64,000 nucleotides of DNA, taken from NCBI RefSeq assembly GCF_003610995.1, contig NZ_CP032543.1:1364001-1428000 (forward strand), in the 5' to 3' direction. How positions within the stretch are numbered: the stretch's first letter is position 1; each line of letters starts with the position of its first letter. A program made the position numbers and the translations under genes. The notes under the pieces were generated by a model, which saw only the letters and a list, made by a program, of their open reading frames with translations, was not told the origin of the DNA and searched no databases. Positions 52,676 through 60,977 of this stretch are shown here, piece after piece. Origin of the DNA: Streptomyces griseus subsp. griseus (GTDB lineage Bacteria; Actinomycetota; Actinomycetes; Streptomycetales; Streptomycetaceae).

Positions 52676-52738
52676 TCCGCGGAGAACAGCTGTGGATCGG
52701 CAGAAGATCCGTTGTGGATCCGCGGAAGATCAGTTGTG
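52674..52738. repeat. Triple 22-bp tandem repeat joining dapA and dapD ends
   Basis: Three units start at 52674, 52695 and 52717 (21, 22 and 22 bases), consensus GATCCGCGGAAGATCAGTTGTG. The first overlaps the dapA stop and the third the dapD stop. It fills the entire gap between the convergent genes. Confidence 0.8.
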
Positions 52739-53728
52739 GGCGTGCAGGACCTCGTTCAGTCCGCCCCACACCGCGTTGTTCGGGCGGGCCTCGACCGTGC
52801 CGGTGACCGAGTTGCGGCGGAAGAGGATGTTGGAGGCGCCGGAGAGCTCACGGGCCTTGACGACCTGGCCGTCCGGCAGCGTGACGCGGGTGCCGGCGGT
52901 GACGTACAGCCCGGCCTCCACCACGCACTCGTCGCCGAGCGCGATGCCGACGCCCGCCTCGGCGCCGACCAGGCACCGCTCGCCGATGACGATGCGGACG
53001 TTGCCGCCGCCGGAGAGGGTGCCCATGGTGGAGGCGCCGCCGCCGATGTCCGAACCGTCGCCGACGACGACGCCCGCGGAGATGCGGCCCTCGACCATGG
53101 AGGTGCCGAGCGTGCCCGCGTTGAAGTTGACGAAGCCCTCGTGCATGACGGTGGTCCCGGCGGCGAGGTGCGCGCCGAGCCGGACCCGGTCGGCGTCCGC
53201 GATGCGTACGCCCTTGGGGGCCACGTAGTCCGTCATGCGCGGGAACTTGTCGACCGAGGTCACCTGGAGGTGCAGCCCCTCGGCGCGGGCGTTGAGGCGG
53301 ACCCGCTCCAGGTCGTCGACGGCGACCGGGCCGAGCGAGGTCCAGGCGACGTTGGCCAGCAGGCCGAAGAGGCCGTCGAGGTTCTGGCCGTGCGGCTGGA
53401 CGAGCCGGTGCGAGAGCAGGTGCAGGCGCAGGTACGCGTCGTGCGCGTCCAGCGGCTTGTCCTCCAGCGAGGAGATGACCGTGGAGACGGCGACGACCTC
53501 GACCCCGCGCCGGGCGTCCACGCCGATGGCCTTGGCGGCCCCCTCACCGAGGCGGTTGACGGCCTCGTCCGGGGTGAGCCGCTGCGTACCGGCCGGGCCG
53601 GGCTCGGGCTTGAGCTCGGGGGCGGGGAACCAGGTGTCGAGGACGGTGCCGTCACCGGCGACGGTGGCGAGGCCGGCGGCGACGGCGCCGGTGGTACGGG
53701 AAGTGGCCTGGGAAGTCGTGTCGGTCAT
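52730..53728 (-). CDS. dapD: Tetrahydrodipicolinate N-succinyltransferase DapD
   Basis: This is a 332-residue enzyme of the actinobacterial long DapD type, making N-succinyl-2-amino-6-ketopimelate for lysine and peptidoglycan. The C-terminal left-handed beta-helix is clear from hexapeptide repeats ([60 protein letters not shown]). The N-terminal domain has [23 protein letters not shown] 53728. It converges with dapA. Confidence 0.93.
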   Translation of the reverse strand: MTDTTSQATSRTTGAVAAGLATVAGDGTVLDTWFPAPELKPEPGPAGTQRLTPDEAVNRLGEGAAKAIGVDARRGVEVVAVSTVISSLEDKPLDAHDAYLRLHLLSHRLVQPHGQNLDGLFGLLANVAWTSLGPVAVDDLERVRLNARAEGLHLQVTSVDKFPRMTDYVAPKGVRIADADRVRLGAHLAAGTTVMHEGFVNFNAGTLGTSMVEGRISAGVVVGDGSDIGGGASTMGTLSGGGNVRIVIGERCLVGAEAGVGIALGDECVVEAGLYVTAGTRVTLPDGQVVKARELSGASNILFRRNSVTGTVEARPNNAVWGGLNEVLHAHN

Positions 53729-53845
53729 GGACAGAAACCTAACCGGCCGGGGCCCGCTCCGGCGAACCGGTCTCAGCTTCCGGCCCGTCCTCCGCGGTGC
53801 GCGTCCGCTCCCCGGCCCCGGCAGCCACCGGCACCGCCCCTGGCG

Positions 53846-53954
53846 GTCGCCGCGAGCAGGGCGCGCCCCCTCTCAGCCCCGCCCCTCCGCTGCCGCCGAC
53901 ATCGCCCCCCAGCGTCGCCGCGAGCAGGGCACACACCCTCAGCCCCGCCCCTCC
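53846..53954. repeat. Imperfect direct repeat at the end of the tetR gene
   Basis: GTCGCCGCGAGCAGGGC followed within 10 bases by CAGCCCCGCCCCTCC occurs at 53846-53888 and again at 53914-53954; the second copy contains the tetR stop codon. The 210-base gap between dapD and tetR holds nothing else I can name. Confidence 0.6.
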
Positions 53955-54502
53955 ACCACCCGGGCCAGCATCTCCCGGGTGTAGGGCGCGTCGAAGGCGG
54001 AGCCGGTCAGCATCACCTGGAGGCAGACGCCGTCCATCAGCGCGACGAGGGCGCGCGCGGTGGCCGGGTCGGTGCGGGCGGACAGCACCTCGACCGCCGA
54101 CTCGGTCCACTCGGCGGCGACGGGGCGCAGGGCCGGGCGGCGCAGGGCCGCGAGGTACAGCTCGTACTCCAGCTCGATCGCGCCCCGCTCCCCCGCGAAG
54201 CACTCCCCCAGCACCCTGGTCAGGTCATCGGCGAGTCCGGTGTCGGCGTCCTGGGCGGAGGGTTCCCCGGTGAAGGCGGCACTGTCGCGCAGCGCCTGGG
54301 CGAAGTTCTCGTTGGACCGGCGCAGGGCGGCCGTCAGCAGCTCGTCCAGCGATCCGAAGTGGTACGTGGTGGAGCCGAGCGGCACGTCCGCCTCGGCGGC
54401 CACCGTGCGGTGGCTGAGTCCCGCCAGGCCGTCGGCCGCTATCACCCGCAGCGCGGCGTCGATGATCCGCGTCCGCCGCTCGGGGTCGTACCGGCGGGCC
54501 AT
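53939..54502 (-). CDS. TetR family transcriptional regulator
   Basis: This is a 187-residue regulator. The N-terminal helix-turn-helix is RTRIIDAALRVIAADGLAGL, then HRTVAAEADVPLGSTTYHFG. The C-terminal ligand domain has TRVLGECFAGERGAIELEYE. Its ATG (54502) shares a base with the stop of the SMR transporter gene (TGATG), so transporter and regulator are coupled. It probably represses the pair through the TGTAC palindromes upstream. Confidence 0.9.
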   Translation of the reverse strand: MARRYDPERRTRIIDAALRVIAADGLAGLSHRTVAAEADVPLGSTTYHFGSLDELLTAALRRSNENFAQALRDSAAFTGEPSAQDADTGLADDLTRVLGECFAGERGAIELEYELYLAALRRPALRPVAAEWTESAVEVLSARTDPATARALVALMDGVCLQVMLTGSAFDAPYTREMLARVVEGRG

Positions 54503-54828
54503 CAGTGCGCCCCTCCCAGGTTGAGCACGACGACCCCGGCGACGATCAGGGCCACCCCCGCGATCTTGACCAGGCTGCTGGACTCCCCCAGGAACAGGAT
54601 GCCGATGAGGGCCACGGCTGCCGTGCCCACACCGGCCCAGATCGCGTACGCGGTGCCCACGGAGAGCGTCTTGAGGGTCTGGGCGAGCAGGGTGAAGGCG
54701 ATGAGATAGCCCACCGCCGTGCCGATCGAGGGCCAGAGCCGGGTGAAGCCCTCGCTGTACTTCATGGCCGTCGTCCCGGCCACCTCCGCCGTGATCGCCG
54801 CGGCCAGCAGTCCGTATGCGTATCCCAT
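54502..54828 (-). CDS. SMR family multidrug efflux transporter
   Basis: This is a 108-residue protein with four transmembrane helices. The essential membrane Glu is in LLAAAITAEVAGTTAMKYSE near residue 14, and WPSIGTAVGYLIAFTLLAQTL and VGTAYAIWAGVGTA are classical. EmrE/QacE-type proteins export cationic compounds by proton exchange as dimers. ATG 54828 is preferred; a GTG-proximal extension to 54846 would add six residues. First gene of the SMR-tetR operon. Confidence 0.92.
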   Translation of the reverse strand: MGYAYGLLAAAITAEVAGTTAMKYSEGFTRLWPSIGTAVGYLIAFTLLAQTLKTLSVGTAYAIWAGVGTAAVALIGILFLGESSSLVKIAGVALIVAGVVVLNLGGAH

Positions 54829-54837
54829 GTGGACGAC

Positions 54838-54864
54838 TGTACACATCGTTGCGTACAGCTGTAC
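54838..54864. promoter_or_regulatory. TetR-type operator in front of the SMR gene
   Basis: TGTAC (54838-54842) and GTACA (54853-54857) form an inverted repeat spaced by 10 bases, and GTACAGCTGTAC (54853-54864) is a perfect overlapping 12-base palindrome. Both lie 10-36 bases upstream of the SMR ATG, where the divergent promoter region begins. Confidence 0.6.
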
Positions 54865-54957
54865 ATATCATCGGTGCACGTCGGAGGCGCTACGGTGTGC
54901 CGACCGACGGAACGGCCCCGGCGGTACGGGCCGACAGCTTTGAGCGGAGAGACAACA

Positions 54958-56103
54958 GTGGCGCAGGATGCGGGGTGGGGCGGTGGCCCGTACGGGGGCG
55001 CGCCCCACGGCGGGGGGCCCTTCCACGGGGGAGCGCAGGGACCGGGTGGCTGGAACGGCGGATGGGCGGCGCCGCCCAAGCCGGGGGTGATACCCCTGGC
55101 GCCGCTGAGGGTCTCGGACATGCTCAGCGGCGCCTTCGCGACGATCGGCGGCTACTGGAAGCCGCTGGTCGGAACAGCCCTGGCACTCTTCGGCGCGGCC
55201 ACGGCCGTCATGGGCGTCGGGCTGGCCACCGCCTTCTCGACCGTGGCGGCCAACTGGGACGGCCTGACGGGGCCCGGCGAACCGGACACGGCACAACTGG
55301 TCCCGCTGGGCATCGCGTTCGGCGTCCTGATGGTCCTCGGCCTCGTCGCCTACCTGCTGGCGTCGGCCGTCGTACAGGCGGCGGTCCCGGTGGTCCTGCA
55401 AGAGGCGGTCCTGGGGCGTCCGATCACCTTCGGCACCGTCTGGAAGCGCGCCTGGTCACGGGTCTGGGCCATGATCGGCACGGTGTTCCTGCTGGCGCTG
55501 GCCGTGGCCATCCCCTTCCTGGTCATCATGTTCACCATGGTCGCCACCATCGTCTACGCCGTCTCGCTCGGCGACTCGGACACGGCTTGGGCGCTGTTCG
55601 CGTTCGGTCTCCTCGGCTGGCTGCTGCTCGGCCCGGTCGCGATCTGGCTCTGGGTGAAGTTCTCCCTGGCCCCGACGATCGTGGTCTTCGAGGCACAGCG
55701 GCCGGTCGCGGCGCTGCGCCGCTCGGCGCAGCTGGTCCGGGGCAGCTGGTGGCGGGTCCTCGGCATCGGGCTGCTCGCCTTCGGGCTGGCGACCATGGTC
55801 GGCTACATGATCCAGATGCCGTTCCAGGCGTTCGGCATGATCCCCGGCTCCCTGGACGGCACGGACACGCTGGGCGAACCGAGCGGCGGCCAGATCCTCG
55901 CCCTGTTCGGCGGCTTCGTGGTGCTGTCCATGCTCAGCGGGCTGGTGAGCCAGCTCTTCTCGTCGATCTTCCCGCCGCTGGTGACCGGACTGCTGTACGT
56001 GGACCTGCGGATGCGCAACGAGAACCTGGGCCCGGTCCTGGCGGAGGCGGCGGCCCGGACCCTGCCGGAGCAGTACGGCCCGCCGCCGACCGCCCCGGCG
56101 TAG
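54958..56103 (+). CDS. Multi-pass membrane protein (GPDPase membrane-domain-like)
   Basis: This is a 381-residue protein with a Gly/Pro-rich cytoplasmic N-terminus of about 45 residues (GPYGGAPHGGGPFHGGAQ), then six strongly hydrophobic helices. The order and the segments VSDMLSGAFATIGGYWKPLV, APTIVVFEAQRPVAALRRSA and VTGLLYVDLRMRNENL match the membrane domain associated with glycerophosphoryl diester phosphodiesterases, here without the catalytic domain. The function is unknown. GTG 54958 follows GAGCGGAGAG. Confidence 0.8.
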   Translation: MAQDAGWGGGPYGGAPHGGGPFHGGAQGPGGWNGGWAAPPKPGVIPLAPLRVSDMLSGAFATIGGYWKPLVGTALALFGAATAVMGVGLATAFSTVAANWDGLTGPGEPDTAQLVPLGIAFGVLMVLGLVAYLLASAVVQAAVPVVLQEAVLGRPITFGTVWKRAWSRVWAMIGTVFLLALAVAIPFLVIMFTMVATIVYAVSLGDSDTAWALFAFGLLGWLLLGPVAIWLWVKFSLAPTIVVFEAQRPVAALRRSAQLVRGSWWRVLGIGLLAFGLATMVGYMIQMPFQAFGMIPGSLDGTDTLGEPSGGQILALFGGFVVLSMLSGLVSQLFSSIFPPLVTGLLYVDLRMRNENLGPVLAEAAARTLPEQYGPPPTAPA

Positions 56104-56121
56104 CGCTCACCGACGCGGGGC

Positions 56122-56487
56122 TCAGTCGATCAGCGTCCGCTTCGGGCGCAGCACGCAGAACTCGTTGCCCTCGGGATCGGCCAGTACCACCCAGGTGGCC
56201 TCCGGCCCCTGCCCGACGTCCAGCCGCCGTGCGCCGAGCGCGATGATGCGCTCCACCTCGGCGTCCTGGTCGTCGGGGGTCAGATCGATGTGCAGCCGGT
56301 TCTTGACGGTCTTCCCCTCCGGCACGGGGAGGAAGCACATGCCCGGCAGCGCGGTCTCGTGGGCGCCGATGACGATCTCCTCCTCGTCCTCGAAGAGCAC
56401 CTTCCAGTCCAGCACCGCGCTCCAGAAGCGGGCCAGGAGGGGCAGGTCGTGGGCGTCGACGGCGAGGTGGTAAAGGGATACGGCCAT
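56122..56487 (-). CDS. VOC family protein
   Basis: This is a 121-residue single VOC domain: VSLYHLAVDAHDLPLLARFW, ETALPGMCFLPVPEGKTVKN, RLHIDLTPDDQDAEVERIIA and WVVLADPEGNEFCVLRPKR. It resembles the N-terminal domain of the protein at 34667. The substrate is unknown. ATG 56487 is embedded in a perfect 22-bp inverted repeat, so initiation may be controlled by RNA structure. It lies downstream of the suf operon on the same strand. Confidence 0.85.
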   Translation of the reverse strand: MAVSLYHLAVDAHDLPLLARFWSAVLDWKVLFEDEEEIVIGAHETALPGMCFLPVPEGKTVKNRLHIDLTPDDQDAEVERIIALGARRLDVGQGPEATWVVLADPEGNEFCVLRPKRTLID

Positions 56488-56522
56488 GCCCGCCAGTATG
56501 ACTGGCGGGCATGGCCGTATCC
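56476..56522 (-). terminator. 22-bp perfect hairpin at the end of the suf operon, covering the VOC start codon
   Basis: 56476-56497 and 56501-56522 are exact reverse complements with a 3-base loop. The arms contain GGCCATGCCCGCCAGT, including the VOC ATG. It lies 17 bases past the last suf gene, so it could be the operon terminator and also shut off or regulate VOC translation. Confidence 0.7.
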
Positions 56523-56539
56523 GTGATGCTCGGGGTGCG

Positions 56540-56878
56540 TCAGACGTTGAACCCCAGCGCGCGCAGCTGCTCGCGCCCGTCGTCCGTGATCTTGTCCGGG
56601 CCCCACGGCGGCATCCAGACCCAGTTGATCCGGAGCTCGTTGACGATGCCGTCCGTGGCGGACTTCGCCTGGTCCTCGATGACATCGGTCAGCGGGCAGG
56701 CCGCGGACGTCAGGGTCATGTCGAGGGTGGCGATGTTGGCGTCGTCGACGTGGATGCCGTAGATCAGGCCCAGGTTGACGACGTCGATGCCCAGCTCGGG
56801 GTCGACGACGTCGTACAGCGCCTCGCGGACCTCCTCCTCGGAGGCCGGCTTCATGGTCGCGGTCTCGTTCTCGCTCAT
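56540..56878 (-). CDS. Metal-sulfur cluster assembly factor (SufT/PaaD-like)
   Basis: This is a 112-residue MIP18/PaaD-like protein: VREALYDVVDPELGIDVVNL, then LTSAACPLTDVIEDQAKSAT with the conserved Cys, and VWMPPWGPDKITDDGREQL. Such proteins help deliver Fe-S clusters to target enzymes. The ATG (56878) overlaps the sufU stop by four bases. Last gene of the suf operon. Confidence 0.9.
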   Translation of the reverse strand: MSENETATMKPASEEEVREALYDVVDPELGIDVVNLGLIYGIHVDDANIATLDMTLTSAACPLTDVIEDQAKSATDGIVNELRINWVWMPPWGPDKITDDGREQLRALGFNV

Positions 56879-57330
56879 GCGGTCTTCCCTTCGGACAGCG
56901 CCTTGGCCGTCGCGTCCTTCCACGCCATCCAGCTCAGCAGCGCGCACTTGACCCGGGCGGGGTACTTGGAGACCCCGGCGAACGCGACCGCGTCCTCCAG
57001 GATCTCCTCCATCGCGTCGTCCGGCTCCAGCTGGCCCTTGGACTGCATCAGCTCCAGGAAGGTGACCTGGATCTTCTGCGCCTGGGACAGCTCCTTGCCG
57101 ACCAGCAGCTCGTTCAGTACGGAGGCGGAGGCCTGGCTGATGGAGCAGCCCTGGCCCTCGTAGCTGACGTCGGCGACGGTCTCGCCGTCGTACTTCACCC
57201 GGAGCGTGATCTCGTCACCGCACGTCGGATTCACGTGGTGCACCTCGGCGTCGCCGTCCCGCAGGCCGCGCCCATGGGGGTGCTTGTAGTGGTCCAGGAT
57301 CACTTCCTGGTACATGGAATCAAGCTTCAC
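56875..57330 (-). CDS. sufU: Fe-S cluster assembly protein SufU
   Basis: This is a 151-residue IscU-like protein. Gram-positive SufU acts as a zinc-dependent sulfur acceptor for SufS. The ligands are visible: Cys in HVNPTCGDEITL, Cys in YEGQGCSISQASASVLNELL and Cys in ARVKCALLSWMA. GTG 57330 is 10 bases after the sufS stop. Confidence 0.93.
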   Translation of the reverse strand: MKLDSMYQEVILDHYKHPHGRGLRDGDAEVHHVNPTCGDEITLRVKYDGETVADVSYEGQGCSISQASASVLNELLVGKELSQAQKIQVTFLELMQSKGQLEPDDAMEEILEDAVAFAGVSKYPARVKCALLSWMAWKDATAKALSEGKTA

Positions 57331-57340
57331 CAGTCAACCC

Positions 57341-58609
57341 TCAGCCGAAGAAGTTCCGGACGTGCTCCAGCCCGTCCACCAGTGCGTCGACCTCGGCGGG
57401 CGTGGAGTACAGATAGAACGACGCTCGCGTCGTCGCGGGAATTCCGTACCGCAGGCAGACCGGGCGGGCGCAGTGGTGGCCGACCCGGACACAGATACCC
57501 AGCTCGTCGAGGACCTGGCCCACGTCGTGCGGGTGGATGTCGCCGAGCGTGAAGGAGATCGCCGCGCCCCGGTCCTCGGCCGTCGCCGGGCCGATGATCC
57601 GCAGATCCGGAACCTCCAGGAGGCGCTTCACCGCGTACTCGGTGATCGCCTTCTCGTGGTTGTGGATGTTCTCCATGCCGATCGAGGAGAGGTAGTCCAC
57701 GGCCGCGCCGAGGCCGACGGCCTGGGCGATCGGGGGCGTACCGGCCTCGAACTTGTGCGGCGCCGGGGCGTAGGTGGACGAGTGCATCGACACGGTCTCG
57801 ATCATCTCGCCACCGCCGAGGAACGGCGGCAGGTCCTCCAGGAGCTCCTGCCGTCCCCAGAGCACGCCGATACCGGTCGGGCCGACCATCTTGTGGCCGG
57901 TGAAGGCCACGAAGTCGGCCTGGAGCGCCTGCACGTCCAGCACCATGTGCGGGGCGGCCTGCGAGGCGTCGATGCAGACCAGCGCGCCGACCTGCTGGGC
58001 GCGGCGGACGATCGCCTCGACCGGGTTGACGGTGCCCAGGATGTTGGAGACCAGCGTGAAGGAGACGATCTTCGTCTTCTCGGTGATGATCTCGTCGATG
58101 TTCGACAGGTCGAGCCGGCCGTCGTCGGTGATGCCGAACCACTTCAGCTTCGCGCCGGTGCGCTGCGCGAGCAGCTGCCACGGCACGATGTTGGAGTGGT
58201 GCTCCATCTCCGTGGTGACGATCTCGGTCTCGCGGTCCACCCGGTAGGGCTCGTCCGCCCAGCCCAGCATGTTGGCCACGAGGTTCAGCGACTCCGAGGC
58301 GTTCTTGGTGAAGATCACCTCGTCGCGGCTGGGTGCGTTGATGAAGGCCGCGACCTTGTCACGGGCGCCTTCGTACAGCGCGGTGGCCTCCTCGGCGACC
58401 GTGTAGACGCCTCGGTGCACGTTCGCGTTGTGGCGCTCGTAGTACGTGTTGAGCGCGTCGAGGACCTGGCGCGGCTTCTGCGAGGTCGCCGCGGAGTCCA
58501 GGTAAACGATCTTCTTGCCGTCGTGGACCGTGCGGTCCAGGATCGGGAAGTCCTTGCGGATCGCCTCGGTGTCGAGGAGGCCGGTGAGCCCCTGTCGGGC
58601 GTCAGTCAC
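57341..58609 (-). CDS. sufS: Cysteine desulfurase SufS
   Basis: This is a 422-residue PLP enzyme that takes sulfur from cysteine for cluster assembly. Features are VYLDSAATSQKPRQVLDALN, TTEMEHHSNIVPWQLLAQRT, the PLP Lys in FVAFTGHKMVGPTGIGVLWG and the persulfide Cys in CVRVGHHCARPVCLRYG. GTG 58609 overlaps the sufC stop by four bases. Confidence 0.95.
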   Translation of the reverse strand: MTDARQGLTGLLDTEAIRKDFPILDRTVHDGKKIVYLDSAATSQKPRQVLDALNTYYERHNANVHRGVYTVAEEATALYEGARDKVAAFINAPSRDEVIFTKNASESLNLVANMLGWADEPYRVDRETEIVTTEMEHHSNIVPWQLLAQRTGAKLKWFGITDDGRLDLSNIDEIITEKTKIVSFTLVSNILGTVNPVEAIVRRAQQVGALVCIDASQAAPHMVLDVQALQADFVAFTGHKMVGPTGIGVLWGRQELLEDLPPFLGGGEMIETVSMHSSTYAPAPHKFEAGTPPIAQAVGLGAAVDYLSSIGMENIHNHEKAITEYAVKRLLEVPDLRIIGPATAEDRGAAISFTLGDIHPHDVGQVLDELGICVRVGHHCARPVCLRYGIPATTRASFYLYSTPAEVDALVDGLEHVRNFFG

Positions 58610-59370
58610 GCGGAAGCGCCACCCTTCGTGTATGCCTCGTAGCCCTCGTTCTCCAGCTGGTCGGCCAGCTCGGCGCCGCCGGAGGCCGCGATCCGGCCGT
58701 TGGCGAAGACGTGCACGAAGTCGGGCTGGATGTACTTCAGGATCCGGGTGTAGTGCGTGATCAGCAGCGTGCCGACCTCGCCGGTCGCGCGGACCCGGTT
58801 GACACCCTCGGAGACGGTCTTGAGCGCGTCGACGTCCAGGCCGGAGTCGGTTTCGTCCAGGACGGCGATCTTCGGCTTGAGCAGCTCCAGCTGGAGGATC
58901 TCGTGGCGCTTCTTCTCACCGCCGGAGAAGCCCTCGTTGACGTTGCGCTCGGCGAAGGCCGGGTCCATCTGGAGCCCGGCCATCGTCTCCTTGACCTCCT
59001 TGACCCACGTGCGCAGCTTGGGGGCCTCGCCGCGCACGGCGGTGGCGGAGGTGCGCAGGAAGTTGGAGACCGAGACACCGGGGATCTCGACCGGGTACTG
59101 CATGGCCAGGAAGAGGCCGGCGCGGGCGCGCTCGTCGACGGACATCTCCAGGACGTCCTCGCCGTCCAGCGTGACCGAACCGCCGGTGATCGTGTACTTG
59201 GGGTGACCCGCGAGCGAGTACGCGAGGGTGGACTTGCCGGACCCGTTGGGGCCCATGATGGCGTGGGTCTCGCCCTGCTTCACGGTCAGGTCGACGCCCT
59301 TGAGGATCTCCTTCGTGGCGTTGTCGGCCTCGACGGAGACGTGCAGGTCGCGGATTTCAAGCGTTGCCAT
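58606..59370 (-). CDS. sufC: Suf complex ATPase SufC
   Basis: This is a 254-residue ABC-type ATPase of the SufBCD scaffold. Walker A is HAIMGPNGSGKSTLAYSLAG near residue 38, the signature is NEGFSGGEKKRHEILQLELL, Walker B IAVLDETDSGLDVDAL, and the H-loop THYTRILKYIQPDFV. ATG 59370 is chosen because it begins MATLEIRDLHVSVE; the frame runs to 59409 without similarity. It is 7 bases after the ferredoxin-like gene. Confidence 0.95.
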   Translation of the reverse strand: MATLEIRDLHVSVEADNATKEILKGVDLTVKQGETHAIMGPNGSGKSTLAYSLAGHPKYTITGGSVTLDGEDVLEMSVDERARAGLFLAMQYPVEIPGVSVSNFLRTSATAVRGEAPKLRTWVKEVKETMAGLQMDPAFAERNVNEGFSGGEKKRHEILQLELLKPKIAVLDETDSGLDVDALKTVSEGVNRVRATGEVGTLLITHYTRILKYIQPDFVHVFANGRIAASGGAELADQLENEGYEAYTKGGASA

Positions 59371-59377
59371 GGGTGAC

Positions 59378-59695
59378 TCAGGACTCCTGGGTGACGGAGA
59401 CGAGCACATCGTCCCCTTCGATCTTTACGGGGTATACGGGGACGGGGCGCGTCGCGGGAAGGCCGGACGGCTTGCCGGTGCGGAGGTCGAACGACGAGCC
59501 GTGCAGCCAGCACTCGATCGCGCAGTCCTCCACCTCGCCCTCCGAGAGCGACACGTTCGCGTGCGAGCAGATGTCGTTGATCGCGAACACCTCGCCCTCG
59601 GTGCGGACGACGGAGACCGGTGTGCCGTCGAGTTCCACCCGCTTCGGGGTGTCGTCCTCCAGCTCACTCAGCGCACAGGCTTTGACGAAGGCCAT
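59378..59695 (-). CDS. Rieske-type ferredoxin of the suf operon
   Basis: This is a 105-residue Rieske protein. The [2Fe-2S] ligands are in INDICSHANVSLSEGEVEDC and AIECWLHGSSFDLRTGKPSG (Cys-x-His and Cys-x2-His). It is annotated in relatives as a non-heme iron oxygenase ferredoxin subunit; within the suf operon it may supply electrons for assembly. Its ATG shares a base with the sufD stop (TGATG). Confidence 0.92.
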   Translation of the reverse strand: MAFVKACALSELEDDTPKRVELDGTPVSVVRTEGEVFAINDICSHANVSLSEGEVEDCAIECWLHGSSFDLRTGKPSGLPATRPVPVYPVKIEGDDVLVSVTQES

Positions 59696-60876
59696 CAGAC
59701 GGACGCCTTCAGCTCGGCCTCGATCTTCTCGATCAGCCGCTCCTCGACGTCCGGCAGGCCGATCTGCTGGACCAGCTCGGCGAAGAAGCCGCGCACGACC
59801 AGGCGGCGGGCCTCCTCGGCCGGGATACCGCGGGACTGGAGGTAGAAGAGCTGCTCGTCGTCGAAGCGGCCGGTCGCCGAGGCGTGGCCGGCCCCGGCGA
59901 TCTCGCCGGTCTCGATCTCCAGGTTGGGTACGGAGTCGACCCGGGCGCCGTCGGTGAGGACGAGGTTCCGGTTCATCTCGTAGGTGTCGGTGCCCTCGGC
60001 CGCGGCCTGGATGAGGACGTCCCCGATCCAGACGGCGTGGGCACCGTCGCCCTGGAGCGCGCCCTTGTACACCGCGTTGGACTTGCAGTGCGGGGTGTTG
60101 TGGTCGACCAGGAGACGGTGCTCCTGGTGCTGGCCCTTGTCGGTGAAGTACAGGCCGAACAGCTCCGCCTCGCCGCCGGTGGCCGCGTAGGCGACGCGCG
60201 GGTGCAGGCGGACGACGTCGCCGCCGAAGGTGACGACGATCGACTTGAAGGAGGCGTCCCGGCCCACCAGCGCGTTGTGCTGGCCGACGTGGACCGCCGT
60301 GTCGTCCCAGTCCTGGACGGAGACGACGGTCAGCTTGGCGCCGTCGCCCAGCACGTAGTCGACGTTGGCGGCGATGACCGCGTCACCGGTGTGGTCGATG
60401 ACGACGACGGCCTCGGCGAAGGGCTTCAGCTCGATGAGCTGGTGGCCGTAGGCGGTGCCGCCCTCGCCGTGCACGGCGATCCGGATGGGCTCGGTGAGCA
60501 CGACCTCCTTGGCGACGGTGACGACCGAGGCCTGCTCGAAGGAGCTGTACGCCTGGGCGGCGACCCGGTCCACCGGCGTACCGGCCTTGCCGAGCCGCGC
60601 GTCGTCGCGGCCGACGGTCTCGACGGTGACGCCGTCGGGCGCCTCGATCGCGACCTTCACGCCGCCGCCGTTCGCGACCGCCGTGCCGTCGTGCAGCCCG
60701 CGCAGCCGCTCCAGCGGGGTGAAGCGCCACTCCTCCTCGCGACCGTGCGGAACGGGGAAGTCCGCGACGTCGAAGGACGGGGGTGCGCTCATGCGCGTGG
60801 CGACGGTCGACTCGGCGGCCACCGCGATGGAGCCGGCGGTGGTGGAGCCCACCGGAGTGTTCTGAGCCTCAGCCAT
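59695..60876 (-). CDS. sufD: Fe-S cluster scaffold protein SufD
   Basis: This is a 393-residue scaffold partner of SufB and SufC. The N-terminus FDVADFPVPHGREEEWRFTP and the C-terminal beta-helix region (HCKSNAVYKGALQGDGAHAV, GHASATGRFDDEQLFYLQSR, GIPAEEARRLVVRGFFAELV) are characteristic. ATG 60876 (MAEAQNTPVGSTTAG) is preferred over the TTG at 60906. Confidence 0.93.
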   Translation of the reverse strand: MAEAQNTPVGSTTAGSIAVAAESTVATRMSAPPSFDVADFPVPHGREEEWRFTPLERLRGLHDGTAVANGGGVKVAIEAPDGVTVETVGRDDARLGKAGTPVDRVAAQAYSSFEQASVVTVAKEVVLTEPIRIAVHGEGGTAYGHQLIELKPFAEAVVVIDHTGDAVIAANVDYVLGDGAKLTVVSVQDWDDTAVHVGQHNALVGRDASFKSIVVTFGGDVVRLHPRVAYAATGGEAELFGLYFTDKGQHQEHRLLVDHNTPHCKSNAVYKGALQGDGAHAVWIGDVLIQAAAEGTDTYEMNRNLVLTDGARVDSVPNLEIETGEIAGAGHASATGRFDDEQLFYLQSRGIPAEEARRLVVRGFFAELVQQIGLPDVEERLIEKIEAELKASV

Positions 60877-60977
60877 GGCTGTCGTAGTGCTCGCTTTCTC
60901 AGTCAAGAAGGGGGGTGGTTCGGTGGGGGCTGGGGCGGCCGCGTACGACCGCCCCTGGTCGTCCTCGGAAGCGAGGA

